A program made the translations under genes and the position numbers. DNA of 64,000 bases from Liquorilactobacillus mali (GTDB taxonomy: Bacteria; Bacillota; Bacilli; Lactobacillales; Lactobacillaceae), in assembly GCF_001437155.1 (NCBI RefSeq), contig NZ_JQAR01000003.1:1-64000 (forward strand), in the 5' to 3' direction. Under the pieces are notes generated by a model. That model saw only the letters and a list, made by a program, of their open reading frames with translations, was not told the DNA's origin and did no database searches. This document shows positions 45,344 through 54,412 of the stretch, one piece after another. The number at the start of each line of letters is the position of its first letter. Position 1 is the first letter of the stretch.

Positions 45344-45371
45344 TTGATTGCATATACAGGAATGTTATAAT
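45344..45371 (+). promoter_or_regulatory. treR promoter with embedded tre operator
   Basis: TTGATT (45344-45349) is followed after 16 bases by TATAAT (45366-45371). TTGCATATACAG (45348-45359), a degenerate tre operator, overlaps the -35 box and spacer, so TreR would repress its own operon too. Confidence 0.65.
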
Positions 45372-45404
45372 AAAAAGAAACCGATTACTTAAGGAGGGAT
45401 GATC

Positions 45405-46163
45405 TTGCAAAGGAATAAAAGTAAACAAGATATTATCGCAAAAGACATTGCAGAAAAAATTCATCATCGTATTTATTCTCCCAAAAGTTTTTTACCAAGT
45501 GAGCATCAGCTTTGTGATCTATATGGAACTTCTCGTGAAACAATCAGAAAGTCCTTAGAGCAATTGACAGAACTTGGCTTAATTCAAAAAATAAAGGGAC
45601 GCGGATCACTTGTTTTAGACATTCAAAGATTTACATTTCCAATTTCCGGAATTACTAGCTTCAAGGAATTGAATAATTCACTTAATATGCATGCAAGCAC
45701 CAAAGTACTCCAACTGGAAAAAAGGACTCTCCCAAAATCACTAGTGGCGGGGCTCTCCTTACCAACACAGGATGCATTTTATCTTGAACGTCTTCGTTTG
45801 ATTGAAAATGAACCTGCCGTCTTAGATATCGACTATTTGTTAAGTCCTCCTGTTGCTGAATTACCGATTTCAGCTGCTGAAGATTCGATTTATGATTATC
45901 TTGAAAATGAGCTGGGCTTAGAAATTTCGTACGCCACAAAAGAAATTACAGTCGAGGAAGTCTCTGAAAAAATTAGCACCGATTTAATGTTAAGCCCCAA
46001 CAATTTAGCCGTCTTGGTAAAAAGCTTTACTTACCTTGGAAACACTCATCTCTTGCAAGTTACAAAATCATACCATCATCCTAAAAAATTCAAGTTCGTT
46101 GATTTTGCCAGACGACGGAAAATCATGATTCATGATGAATTAAAGGAGCATCGCTATGAATAA
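45405..46163 (+). CDS. treR: TreR, GntR-family trehalose repressor
   Basis: This 252-residue regulator has an N-terminal GntR winged HTH (IHHRIYSPKSFLPSEHQLCD, about 20-70) and a C-terminal UTRA effector domain; TreR proteins respond to trehalose 6-phosphate. The start is set at TTG 45405, six bases after GGAGGG; the ATG at 45399 directly abuts the SD and is unlikely. It is divergent from the PTS genes, with tre operators in both promoters, and overlaps treC by eight bases. Confidence 0.92.
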   Translation: MQRNKSKQDIIAKDIAEKIHHRIYSPKSFLPSEHQLCDLYGTSRETIRKSLEQLTELGLIQKIKGRGSLVLDIQRFTFPISGITSFKELNNSLNMHASTKVLQLEKRTLPKSLVAGLSLPTQDAFYLERLRLIENEPAVLDIDYLLSPPVAELPISAAEDSIYDYLENELGLEISYATKEITVEEVSEKISTDLMLSPNNLAVLVKSFTYLGNTHLLQVTKSYHHPKKFKFVDFARRRKIMIHDELKEHRYE

Positions 46164-47835
46164 AGAAAAAATACTCACCAAACTAGGAAAAAAGGTAATT
46201 TATCAAATTTATCCCAAGTCATTTTACGATAGTGACGGAGACGGAATTGGTGATATTCGTGGAATAATTGAAAAAATTGACTATTTAATTAGTTTGCATA
46301 TTGATATGATTTGGTTCAATCCATTTTTCATTTCACCGCAAAACGACAATGGTTATGATATAGCAGACTATTACAATATTGACCCATTATTCGGTACGAT
46401 GGCAGATTTTGAAGAACTAGTATCAAAACTGAGGGTTAATCATATTGGTGTAATGTTGGATATGGTTTTTAACCATTGTTCAACTTCGCATCCCTGGTTT
46501 CAGAAGGCACTCGCTGGAAATGAAAAATATCAAAAGTATTTCTATATTCGCCCAGCAAAAAAAGACGGTACTCTCCCTACTAACTGGAAATCCAAATTTG
46601 GCGGCCCAGCTTGGGCAAAGTTTGGAAATACTGACAAGTTCTATTTACATCTATACGATCCAACTCAAGCAGACCTTGACTGGCACAATCCAGACGTTCG
46701 TAAAGAAGCCGCTAATATCATAAATTTTTGGCGAAAAAAAGGAGTTACCGGATTTCGTTTTGATGTTTTTAATGTTATTGGTAAATCCGAAATTCTTACT
46801 GATTCCAACGGTGATGAAAACGACGAAAAGAAGCTCTACACTGATACTCCAGTTGTTCACAAATATCTACACGAACTAAATCGAGCAAGTTTTGGACAAG
46901 ATTCTGAAGTCATAACAGTCGGTGAGATGTCCTCTACCACGATTGCAAATTCTATTGAATATACGAATCCTAATAACCGAGAACTATCTATGGTTTTCAC
47001 CTTTCACCATCTTAAAGTTGATTACAAAAATGGTGACAAATGGCAGACCATTCCCCCTGACTTCAGCAAGCTCAAGAACTTACTTTTCACTTGGCAAGAG
47101 CAGCTTGATGAAGGTAATGGCTGGAATGCATTATTCTGGAATAATCACGACCAACCTCGCGCACTTAGCCGCTTTTGTAATACACGTAAATACCGGACAC
47201 AAGGAGCACAAATGTTAGCGACCGCTATTCAGCTCCTTCGTGGGACTCCATTTATTTATCAGGGTGAAGAAATCGGGATGATTGATCCAGACTATTCTTC
47301 AATTGATGAATATGTTGATATTGAGAGCAAAAACGCATATCACATATTACAAAAAAAGGGATTCTCCGCTCATGATGCTTTTCTAGCCGTTAAACAAAAG
47401 TCCCGCGATAATAGTCGGACTCCTATGCAATGGACAGATGATAAATACGCTGGCTTTTCAACTCAAAAGCCGTGGTTAACTTCTACTAATCAAGACACAA
47501 TAAATGTTGTTGCAGAATTAAAACATGGTGAAATATTCAAGTTTTATCAGAAATTGATTACGCTTCGAAAGAATGAACCTCTGATTAGTGATGGACACAT
47601 TAAAGCATTATTGCGCGAAGACAAACACATCTTCGCCTATAGTAGATATTTGGATGATTCAGAGTTAATTGTCCTTACTAACTTTTATGACGAACCTGCA
47701 TCCCTTGAATTACCTTCACAATATTTGCAATGCCCAGGCACGGTTCTTCTTTCGAATTATCAGCGAATTTTGAAGGAGTTACCCAGTTCAATAACACTAA
47801 AACCTTATGAGGCACTTGTATTTAAGTTTAACTGA
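46156..47835 (+). CDS. treC: Alpha,alpha-phosphotrehalase
   Basis: This 559-residue GH13 enzyme hydrolyses trehalose 6-phosphate to glucose and glucose 6-phosphate. It starts with the typical VIYQIYPKSFYDSDGDGIGDIRGI, and has the GH13 regions MLDMVFNHCS, GFRFDVFNV (nucleophile Asp), VGEMSS (acid Glu) and WNNHDQPR. Length is normal. AAGGAG precedes its ATG. It is co-translated with treR and followed by a strong terminator. Confidence 0.95.
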   Translation: MNKEKILTKLGKKVIYQIYPKSFYDSDGDGIGDIRGIIEKIDYLISLHIDMIWFNPFFISPQNDNGYDIADYYNIDPLFGTMADFEELVSKLRVNHIGVMLDMVFNHCSTSHPWFQKALAGNEKYQKYFYIRPAKKDGTLPTNWKSKFGGPAWAKFGNTDKFYLHLYDPTQADLDWHNPDVRKEAANIINFWRKKGVTGFRFDVFNVIGKSEILTDSNGDENDEKKLYTDTPVVHKYLHELNRASFGQDSEVITVGEMSSTTIANSIEYTNPNNRELSMVFTFHHLKVDYKNGDKWQTIPPDFSKLKNLLFTWQEQLDEGNGWNALFWNNHDQPRALSRFCNTRKYRTQGAQMLATAIQLLRGTPFIYQGEEIGMIDPDYSSIDEYVDIESKNAYHILQKKGFSAHDAFLAVKQKSRDNSRTPMQWTDDKYAGFSTQKPWLTSTNQDTINVVAELKHGEIFKFYQKLITLRKNEPLISDGHIKALLREDKHIFAYSRYLDDSELIVLTNFYDEPASLELPSQYLQCPGTVLLSNYQRILKELPSSITLKPYEALVFKFN

Positions 47836-47854
47836 TTCATGAATTCTTTAAATT

Positions 47855-47893
47855 AAAAGAGATTAGTACGAATTCTTGCTAATCTCTTTTTTG
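47855..47893 (+). terminator. Terminator after treC
   Basis: AAAAGAGATTAG (47855-47866) pairs with CTAATCTCTTTT (47879-47890) perfectly and runs into a T stretch, 20 bases after the stop. Confidence 0.92.
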
Positions 47894-48198
47894 TTTCATA
47901 AAATTTTTACTGTTCTGCTTATTAATTAAAATCAAATTTATTACCAATATACATAACTTATTTAATTGGTAACATAAGCTATCTGTAAAGTATTCACAAC
48001 TACCATTTTCTCTATTATGTTTTATCCAATATTTATCTTCACAATCATTTTCTTTAACGTAACTTTTAAAAATATTTATTCTAAAAATGTCAATGTTACA
48101 GATGCTGAACGTGTTGAAAAAGTAATTATTTTGTGCTTTTTATTACTAAAAGTACACCTTGTACACTAATTTATTGGCGTACATGTACAAAAGTTAAA

Positions 48199-48213
48199 AT
48201 GAAAGCGTGCTCA
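48199..48213 (+). promoter_or_regulatory. cre-like site at the PRD regulator promoter
   Basis: ATGAAAGCGTGCTCA keeps the cre core TGAAAGCG and the terminal CA; two positions differ from WTGNAANCGNWWNCA. It overlaps the position of the -35 box belonging to TATAAT at 48232-48237. Confidence 0.5.
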
Positions 48214-48265
48214 AAAAAAATTATCTTGGCCTATAATGTACTTGAGCTTGGAGGTGATAATTATC

Positions 48266-50299
48266 GTGAAAAAACGTAATCTACAAATTTTTTTTGAAAT
48301 TATTAAAAATCCTAATTTGAAAAGTGGTGATTTAGAAAATAAACTGCATATTACAAGGAGGCAGTTAACTTATGCATTATCGCAAATTAATCAGGATTTG
48401 GCTGACCAACAATTACCAAAAATTGAACGTACACCACGCGGTGAATTTATTACATCAAATAAGATTACAGAACTTTTCAATTTGGAAGCGGTTACTGGAA
48501 TCAGTCATGGAACATATCGAGAAGAGAAAGAACGCATTTTAATTACTTGCTTATATCTCCTAACAAGTGATGAATTAATTTCATTAACCCATATCTATGA
48601 TTTGAATAAGGTAAGCAGAACTACCGCTTTTGTAGATTTGAAATCTGTAGAAAAGTTTCTCGACAACCGAGACTTACAGTTGAAATATACAAGAAAGCTA
48701 GGTTATTTCATCAAGGGAACTGAGCTAACTAAACGTAATTTGCTTAATTATTTAGTCACTCAGCTCTTGTCATATGATGATGTCCATAGTGTAGTTGAAC
48801 AATTGGGCCGAGTCTCAATTGAACCTGTAATACATTTCATTCACAACTTTGAACATGTTCAAAAAATAACATACTCGGACGAATCTTTTAACTTTCTGAT
48901 GTTGATAATATCCATGAATGTAACTAGAAATCTATCACACGTATCGAGAAATACCCATTATTTTGAACATCAAATTGATGATACGCAAGAATTTGTTCAA
49001 ATACGTCAACTAATCCCGAATAATTGGATAACGAGTAATTCTGATGCTGAATGGCTTATCATCTTATTACTTTCTGCCAATACAATACATTGTGGAACTA
49101 ATATCACAAATGAAACGCTAATCAACGTTCTCCATGTAATGGTAGATAAATTTGAACAACGAACTTTTATAAAAATTGTAGATAAGAATGATTTTGTAAC
49201 CCGCCTTTTAACACATCTTCGACCAGCCATTTTCCGTGTTCGTTATAATCTACATTTGCAAGATATTGGCATTGATCAGGTAGTGATTTCTAATTCTCGA
49301 CATCACTTTTTAATGGAAACCATTAATATCATCATTGAGCCACTCGAAAAATTAACTGGCAAAACATTCCCAACAGATGAACGAAATCTCATTGCGTTTT
49401 ACTTTGCTGGAGAGTTGGAAAAATTTTCTAAATTGCATACAAGTAAGGAACGTGCAGCGGTTGTTTGTACAAATGGTTTGATTGTTTCCAAATTAATGAT
49501 ACAAAATCTACGTAGGTTATTTCCTGATATAAGCTTTCTATCTGCTACATCTGCACGTGAGTTCGAACATTTTTCTGGTGATTATAATCTTGTCTTTACA
49601 ACAATACCTCTTAAAACTGACGCAAGACAATATATTATTCATCCGTTACTAAGTGAAACAGAACAAGCTCAATTACGTTATCAAGTTCTTAATGACATCG
49701 GCGTCAAGAATATTCAACTAGGCGTTGAGGAGCTTACGTCGATTATCCGAAAAAGCGCTAAAATACTTGACTATAAAGAACTTAGAAAGAGCCTTCATCA
49801 ATTTTTGGCTGACCAAACTATTGCAGAACTTCCAAAAACAACACAATCAACTTTAGCAGCTTTTACTGCGCCAAGATTGATTCAGATTGGTAATGCTCAT
49901 GATTGGCAAGAAGCTCTTAAACAGGCTATTGATCCTTTAATAAAATATGGTTATGTGACAGCTGATTGGCGAGAAGTTTTGATTAAAGAAACTGCTTCTC
50001 CAGAGAATTATAGTTTTCTAGGAATGCATGTGGCAATTCCCCATACTATTCCCGAAAATGGTGTTCTCAAAAATGGATTTAGCTTCTTTGTTCTTAAAGA
50101 ACCTATTATTTATCCAAATGGCTTTAAAATTAAAATGATTGTTCCTATTGCAGTAAAAGATACCGATAAACATCTTAAAGCAATTCAAGAACTTACAGAA
50201 ATTATAAGTAATAAATCATTACTGAATATGATTTATAGTTCAGAAAATAATCGTCAAATTTACAATATTTTTCAAAACTATTGTTCACAAAATAGTTAG
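48266..50299 (+). CDS. PRD-type transcriptional regulator with EIIB/EIIA domains (BglG/MtlR class)
   Basis: This 677-residue regulator has N-terminal HTH domains (KNPNLKSGDLENKLHITRRQLTYAL, about 8-40, and a second near 80-150), PRD segments (about 170-400), an EIIB-like domain with Cys in AAVVCTNGLIVSK, and a C-terminal EIIA domain with His in HVAIPHTIPENG. It would sense the phosphorylation state of the PTS encoded downstream. GTG at 48266 is taken as start because GGAGGT lies ten bases before it; the ATG 30 bases upstream lacks an SD. It is nine bases from the next gene and heads the operon. Confidence 0.88.
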   Translation: MKKRNLQIFFEIIKNPNLKSGDLENKLHITRRQLTYALSQINQDLADQQLPKIERTPRGEFITSNKITELFNLEAVTGISHGTYREEKERILITCLYLLTSDELISLTHIYDLNKVSRTTAFVDLKSVEKFLDNRDLQLKYTRKLGYFIKGTELTKRNLLNYLVTQLLSYDDVHSVVEQLGRVSIEPVIHFIHNFEHVQKITYSDESFNFLMLIISMNVTRNLSHVSRNTHYFEHQIDDTQEFVQIRQLIPNNWITSNSDAEWLIILLLSANTIHCGTNITNETLINVLHVMVDKFEQRTFIKIVDKNDFVTRLLTHLRPAIFRVRYNLHLQDIGIDQVVISNSRHHFLMETINIIIEPLEKLTGKTFPTDERNLIAFYFAGELEKFSKLHTSKERAAVVCTNGLIVSKLMIQNLRRLFPDISFLSATSAREFEHFSGDYNLVFTTIPLKTDARQYIIHPLLSETEQAQLRYQVLNDIGVKNIQLGVEELTSIIRKSAKILDYKELRKSLHQFLADQTIAELPKTTQSTLAAFTAPRLIQIGNAHDWQEALKQAIDPLIKYGYVTADWREVLIKETASPENYSFLGMHVAIPHTIPENGVLKNGFSFFVLKEPIIYPNGFKIKMIVPIAVKDTDKHLKAIQELTEIISNKSLLNMIYSSENNRQIYNIFQNYCSQNS

Positions 50300-50308
50300 G
50301 AGGAAATT

Positions 50309-50935
50309 ATGAAATTATCTGAATATCCCACATTTACCATTATCATGCGAGGCTACACACCCGATCAAGCCGATACTATTATGCAGGCCATGGATGGATT
50401 TGAAAATCAATTTGGTGTTGAGGTGACAATGAATACGCCAAAGGCACTTGAGATTATTAGAGATGGTAACCAAAAGTACGGTAATAGAATCAAAATAGGA
50501 GCTGGAACAGTGACCACCCTAGATGAAACTAAATCAGTGATTGCTGCGGGAGCAAAGTTTATGTTAAGCCCTATCAAATTTTCTGATGAAATTTTCACTT
50601 ATGCAAATAAAAAGGGGGTAATTACCGTTCCCGCTGCAATGACTCCGACAGAGGTTCATGAAATGTTTAAAAAAGGAGCTGACATCGTCAAAATTTTTCC
50701 TGCAACAACAGTTGGCCCAGGTTTTTTCAAGGCTTTACAAGCTCCTCTTGGAAACCTACCTCTAATGGCTGTTGGTGGAGTAAAACTACAAAATGCTAAA
50801 GAGTTTCTAACCACCGGTGCTAGCTATCTCGGAATTGGGTCGAATCTATTCAATAAAGATGACTTGATAAATAAAAACATTAATGGTTTATCAACTTCTT
50901 TACAAGCCTTTATTGGCATAAAAAATATGCTCTAA
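50309..50935 (+). CDS. KDPG/KDPGal-type aldolase
   Basis: This 208-residue class I aldolase of the Eda/DgoA family cleaves 2-keto-3-deoxy-6-phospho-hexonates to pyruvate and glyceraldehyde 3-phosphate. The Schiff-base Lys is K128 in ADIVKIFPATTVGPGFF and the catalytic Glu is E38 in FGVEVTMNT; the IGAGTV strand is also conserved. The neighbouring DgoD homologue suggests 2-keto-3-deoxy-6-phosphogalactonate as substrate, but gluconate- and galactonate-derived substrates cannot be told apart by eye. AGGAGG precedes the ATG. It is the second gene of the operon. Confidence 0.88.
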   Translation: MKLSEYPTFTIIMRGYTPDQADTIMQAMDGFENQFGVEVTMNTPKALEIIRDGNQKYGNRIKIGAGTVTTLDETKSVIAAGAKFMLSPIKFSDEIFTYANKKGVITVPAAMTPTEVHEMFKKGADIVKIFPATTVGPGFFKALQAPLGNLPLMAVGGVKLQNAKEFLTTGASYLGIGSNLFNKDDLINKNINGLSTSLQAFIGIKNML

Positions 50936-50949
50936 GGAGGAATATATCC

Positions 50950-51414
50950 GTGGTTGTTGATTTAACTCTTGATAAAAACTTATTTTTGACACACTTAGAT
51001 GCAGAAGATAATCTAGATGCCTTGGGTAAAATTGCTGATAATTTATATAACTACAACTATGTAGAAAAGAATTATCGTCAAGCTGTACTTGAAAGGGAAG
51101 AAGATTATCCAACAGGATTACCTTCTCATTGGCCAATAGTAGCTATTCCACATGCTGCTTATAAATTGGTAAAGAAAACTACAATCTCAGTGGCTACATT
51201 ATCCCATCCAGTGAAATTTCATGATATGGGTGATGTTAATAATATACTTGATGTTGATGTCATTATCATGATGGCAATTGGGCAACCTCATGGACAGGTA
51301 GAGATGTTGCAAAAAATTGTTAGTGTCATTCAAGATGATAGTTTACGCAACAAGATTTTTAATGCACATAATTCAACTGAACTATACCAATTATTTAACG
51401 AACTTTTTAAATAA
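50950..51414 (+). CDS. PTS IIA component, galactitol/fructose type (GatA-like)
   Basis: This 154-residue IIA protein has its phospho-His at H68 in WPIVAIPHAAYKL. The domain belongs to the PTS_EIIA_2 group, as GatA does. It would take phosphate from HPr and pass it to the small IIB protein encoded next. The start is GTG, with AAGGAGGA upstream. The gene is 14 bases after the aldolase gene. Confidence 0.88.
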   Translation: MVVDLTLDKNLFLTHLDAEDNLDALGKIADNLYNYNYVEKNYRQAVLEREEDYPTGLPSHWPIVAIPHAAYKLVKKTTISVATLSHPVKFHDMGDVNNILDVDVIIMMAIGQPHGQVEMLQKIVSVIQDDSLRNKIFNAHNSTELYQLFNELFK

Positions 51415-51463
51415 CTAATTATATATTAGTAAGAATTCAGATTCTAATTAGGAGGAATATATT

Positions 51464-51751
51464 ATGGTAGCTCGTATTTTAGTAGCTTGTGGTAACGGTA
51501 TTGCAACTTCAACGGTGGTTGCATCAAAGATTAAAAGCTTTTTAGCTGATAAAAATATTACAGTTGAAACAACACAAACAAAATTGATGGAAGTTCCTAG
51601 CAAGATTGAAAATTATGATTTGTTAGTTACAACTGGTCAATTTGAAGGAAAAACACATAATGTACCCTATGTACATGGTTTACCAATCTTAACAGGTGTT
51701 GGTGCAGAAAGTACCTTGAATGAAATTTATAATGTTATTAAAGATAAATAA
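51464..51751 (+). CDS. PTS IIB component, galactitol type (GatB-like)
   Basis: This 95-residue IIB protein has the phospho-Cys C9 in RILVACGNGIATSTVVASK, the GatB active-site loop. Size fits the stand-alone GatB group. AGGAGG precedes the ATG. It lies between the IIA and IIC genes. Confidence 0.9.
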   Translation: MVARILVACGNGIATSTVVASKIKSFLADKNITVETTQTKLMEVPSKIENYDLLVTTGQFEGKTHNVPYVHGLPILTGVGAESTLNEIYNVIKDK

Positions 51752-51801
51752 TTAATGAACGGTAAAATGCTTACTTATTTAAATGGAGGGGTAATTTCAC
51801 T

Positions 51802-53178
51802 ATGCATATAATAATGGATGTATTTAATTGGTTAATTGCTGCTGGTCCTACAGTTCTCTTACCTGTAATAATCACCATTATCGGAATGATTTTTGGCCTA
51901 CGAATTGATAAGTCATTCAAATCTGGGCTTACTTTAGGAATTGGTTTTGCAGGAATTAAACTAATCTTGGACTTCATGACGACTAATGTTGGACCTGCAG
52001 CAAAAGCAATGGTTGAACGCACAGGCGCACACCTAACGGCACTAGACGTCGGATGGGGGTCAATCGCTGCTGTCACATGGGCTTCCCCCATCATTGCAAT
52101 TCTGATTTTTGCTATTTTGGCAGTAAACATTATTTTGTTAATTTTAAAAAGAACGCATACACTTGATGTTGATATATGGAATTACCATCATATGGCAATC
52201 GTTGGAGTTATGGTATATTTTGTTACCAAAAACATTTTACTTGGTGTTGGTGCATCAGTTGTAATGTCTCTTATTACTTTTAAGCTCGCTGACTGGTCCC
52301 AACCAATGACTGAAAAATTTTTTGGAATGCCTGGTGTTTCTCTACCAACAGTCTCTGCATTATCTTCATTGGTAATCGCTTGGCCCTTGAACTGGCTGTT
52401 AGATCGTATTCCTTTTATGCGAAAAAATAAATTCTCCATTCGTGATGCTCAAAAATATCTTGGATTTTTTGGAGATTCCATGATTATGGGTTTATTAATC
52501 GGAATGGCTATCGGATTTTTTGCCGGCTATGATCTTATGAAAATCATGCAGTTAGGTGTCTCGATGGCAGCTGTGCTTGTCTTAATCCCTAAGATGACAT
52601 CTCTATTTATGGAAGGATTAATGCCAATTTCTGATTCTGCACAAAACTGGTCACAAAAACGTTTCAAAGGGCGTCAATTATTTATTGGTTTGGACGCGGC
52701 TGTCGTTGTTGGGAATGCTGATGTTATCACAACAGCACTGATTATAATCCCATTAACTATCTTAATGGCATTAATTTTGCCAGGCAATCAAGTCCTCCCC
52801 TTTGCTGATTTGGCAGTTGTTCCTTTCCGTGTAGCTCTTGTAGTTGCCTTAACAAATGGTAACTTGCTCAAAAATATTATTATTGGCCTTGTCGTTACTG
52901 CGTCACTGTTATGGTGTGGTACTTCAACAGCACCTGTATTAACTGCAATCGCAAAATCGGTAGGAATTAAACTGGGTGCTAATTCATTATACATTTCATC
53001 ATTTGCTGCAACTTCAATGGTTCAGAGTTTCGCTGTTTACTTTGCATTCACATGGCATCCGTTACTATCAATTCCAGTATTGCTTATCATTTTCACTGGT
53101 GTATGGTATTTCTTCGATGGCATAAAACATGTCAATGCTGCTATGGATGAACAAAATAATCAAAAAATAAATGCTTAA
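51802..53178 (+). CDS. PTS IIC component, galactitol type (GatC-like)
   Basis: This 458-residue membrane permease of the EIIC-Gat family has about ten hydrophobic segments. Family traits are FNWLIAAGPTVLLPVIITIIG at the N-terminus, VGWGSIAAVTWASP and the MEGLMPISDSAQNW loop. Characterised members move galactitol, but the family also includes systems for other polyols and sugar acids. Given the adjacent hexonate dehydratase and aldolase, a hexonate is the likely cargo. GGAGGGG precedes the ATG by ten bases. Confidence 0.88.
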   Translation: MHIIMDVFNWLIAAGPTVLLPVIITIIGMIFGLRIDKSFKSGLTLGIGFAGIKLILDFMTTNVGPAAKAMVERTGAHLTALDVGWGSIAAVTWASPIIAILIFAILAVNIILLILKRTHTLDVDIWNYHHMAIVGVMVYFVTKNILLGVGASVVMSLITFKLADWSQPMTEKFFGMPGVSLPTVSALSSLVIAWPLNWLLDRIPFMRKNKFSIRDAQKYLGFFGDSMIMGLLIGMAIGFFAGYDLMKIMQLGVSMAAVLVLIPKMTSLFMEGLMPISDSAQNWSQKRFKGRQLFIGLDAAVVVGNADVITTALIIIPLTILMALILPGNQVLPFADLAVVPFRVALVVALTNGNLLKNIIIGLVVTASLLWCGTSTAPVLTAIAKSVGIKLGANSLYISSFAATSMVQSFAVYFAFTWHPLLSIPVLLIIFTGVWYFFDGIKHVNAAMDEQNNQKINA

Positions 53179-53236
53179 ATTAAGTTGCGTAGGATATACG
53201 TATGCGTACAAAAAATTTGGAGGAGGTTTTTTTAAA

Positions 53237-54382
53237 TTGAAAATTTCAGATGTTAAAGTTTATAAGGTTAAGCCCCGTTGGATATTTGTCAAAATATTGA
53301 CTGATGAGGGAATTGTTGGTTGGGGTGAGATGATTTCTGGGACAAAAACTGAAACAGTCGTCGCAGGGGCACGCGAAATGGGGAAAAAATTAATTGGGCG
53401 CAACCCATTTGAAATAGAACGACTTTGGCAAGAAATGCATCGTTCATTTTTTCGTGGTGGTCCAATTAATGGTACGATTATATCTGGCTTAGAGATGGCA
53501 CTGTGGGATATAAAAGGAAAAACATTAAATCTACCAGTTTACGAATTACTCGGTGGTGCAGCCCGTGATCGTATTCGTGTGTATTCTTGGATTGGTGGTG
53601 ACAGACCCTCTGATGTTGCTAAGCAAGCGCAGGCTCGTGTCAACAAGGGGTTCACAGCTATTAAAATGAATGCTACATCTGAATTACACTATATTGACTC
53701 TTATAATAAAGTACAAGAGGTTGTTGACAGAGTGGCTTCAATTCGCAAACAAGTTGGAGATAAACTTGAAATTGGTATTGATTTTCATGGCAGAGTTCAT
53801 CGACCAATGGCGAAAGTTCTCGCACATGCTCTTGAACCTTATCATCCAATGTTTCTTGAAGAAGTTGTTTTACCAGAAAATTGGGATTCATTTGATGATA
53901 TTGCCCGTGAAATATCTGTTCCTCTTGCAACTGGCGAAAGACTTTATACACGTTGGGAATTTAAAAATCTCTTCTTACAAGGAGCTATTGACATTGTCCA
54001 ACCCGATGTAGCTCTTTGTGGGGGTATTCTTGAAACACGTAAAATTGCAGCAATGGCAGAAGCTTTTGATATAGCTTGTGCCCCACATGCACCTTATGGC
54101 CCAGTTTCATTGGCTGCAACTCTCCAAATTGATGCTTGCACGCCAAATGTCTTTATTCAAGAACAAAGCCTTGGAATCCATTATAACCAAGGATTTGATT
54201 TATTAGACTTTGTTAAAAATAAAGAAATATTTGCATATGAAAACAGTTATGTTAAATTACCCAAAGGTTCAGGACTTGGCATTGATATGGATGAAGATAA
54301 GATCAAAGAAGTAGCTCAAGAAGGCTTGGTCTGGAGTAATCCATCATGGAAAAACTATGATGGTACAATTGCTGAATGGTAA
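53237..54382 (+). CDS. dgoD: D-galactonate dehydratase homologue (DgoD-like, enolase superfamily)
   Basis: This 381-residue mandelate racemase/enolase-type dehydratase closely resembles E. coli DgoD along its length (VGWGE, RGGPI, LWDIKGK, YSWIGGDRP, QEQSLGIHYN). Metal ligands and catalytic residues are all present: D182 and H184 in IDFHGRVH, E208 in FLEE, E234 in ATGER, H284 in APHAPYGP, E309 in QEQ. Each is one residue before its E. coli counterpart. TTG at 53237 is chosen for GGAGGAGG upstream and because it gives MKISDVKVYKV; an upstream ATG would add 22 unrelated residues overlapping the IIC gene. It makes a 2-keto-3-deoxy product for the aldolase in the same operon. Confidence 0.9.
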   Translation: MKISDVKVYKVKPRWIFVKILTDEGIVGWGEMISGTKTETVVAGAREMGKKLIGRNPFEIERLWQEMHRSFFRGGPINGTIISGLEMALWDIKGKTLNLPVYELLGGAARDRIRVYSWIGGDRPSDVAKQAQARVNKGFTAIKMNATSELHYIDSYNKVQEVVDRVASIRKQVGDKLEIGIDFHGRVHRPMAKVLAHALEPYHPMFLEEVVLPENWDSFDDIAREISVPLATGERLYTRWEFKNLFLQGAIDIVQPDVALCGGILETRKIAAMAEAFDIACAPHAPYGPVSLAATLQIDACTPNVFIQEQSLGIHYNQGFDLLDFVKNKEIFAYENSYVKLPKGSGLGIDMDEDKIKEVAQEGLVWSNPSWKNYDGTIAEW

Positions 54383-54412
54383 TTTATTAACAACGAAAGG
54401 GGAATATTTTTT

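Larger units (their letters stand above)
47836..48265. other. Control region upstream of the aldonate-type PTS operon
   Basis: This gap of 430 bases holds the treC terminator, an AT-rich part, four GTAC motifs at 48152-48188 forming TTGTACA (48159-48165) and TGTACAA (48184-48190) arms, a cre-like site (48199-48213) and a TATAAT box (48232-48237) that would serve the PRD regulator gene. Confidence 0.55.
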
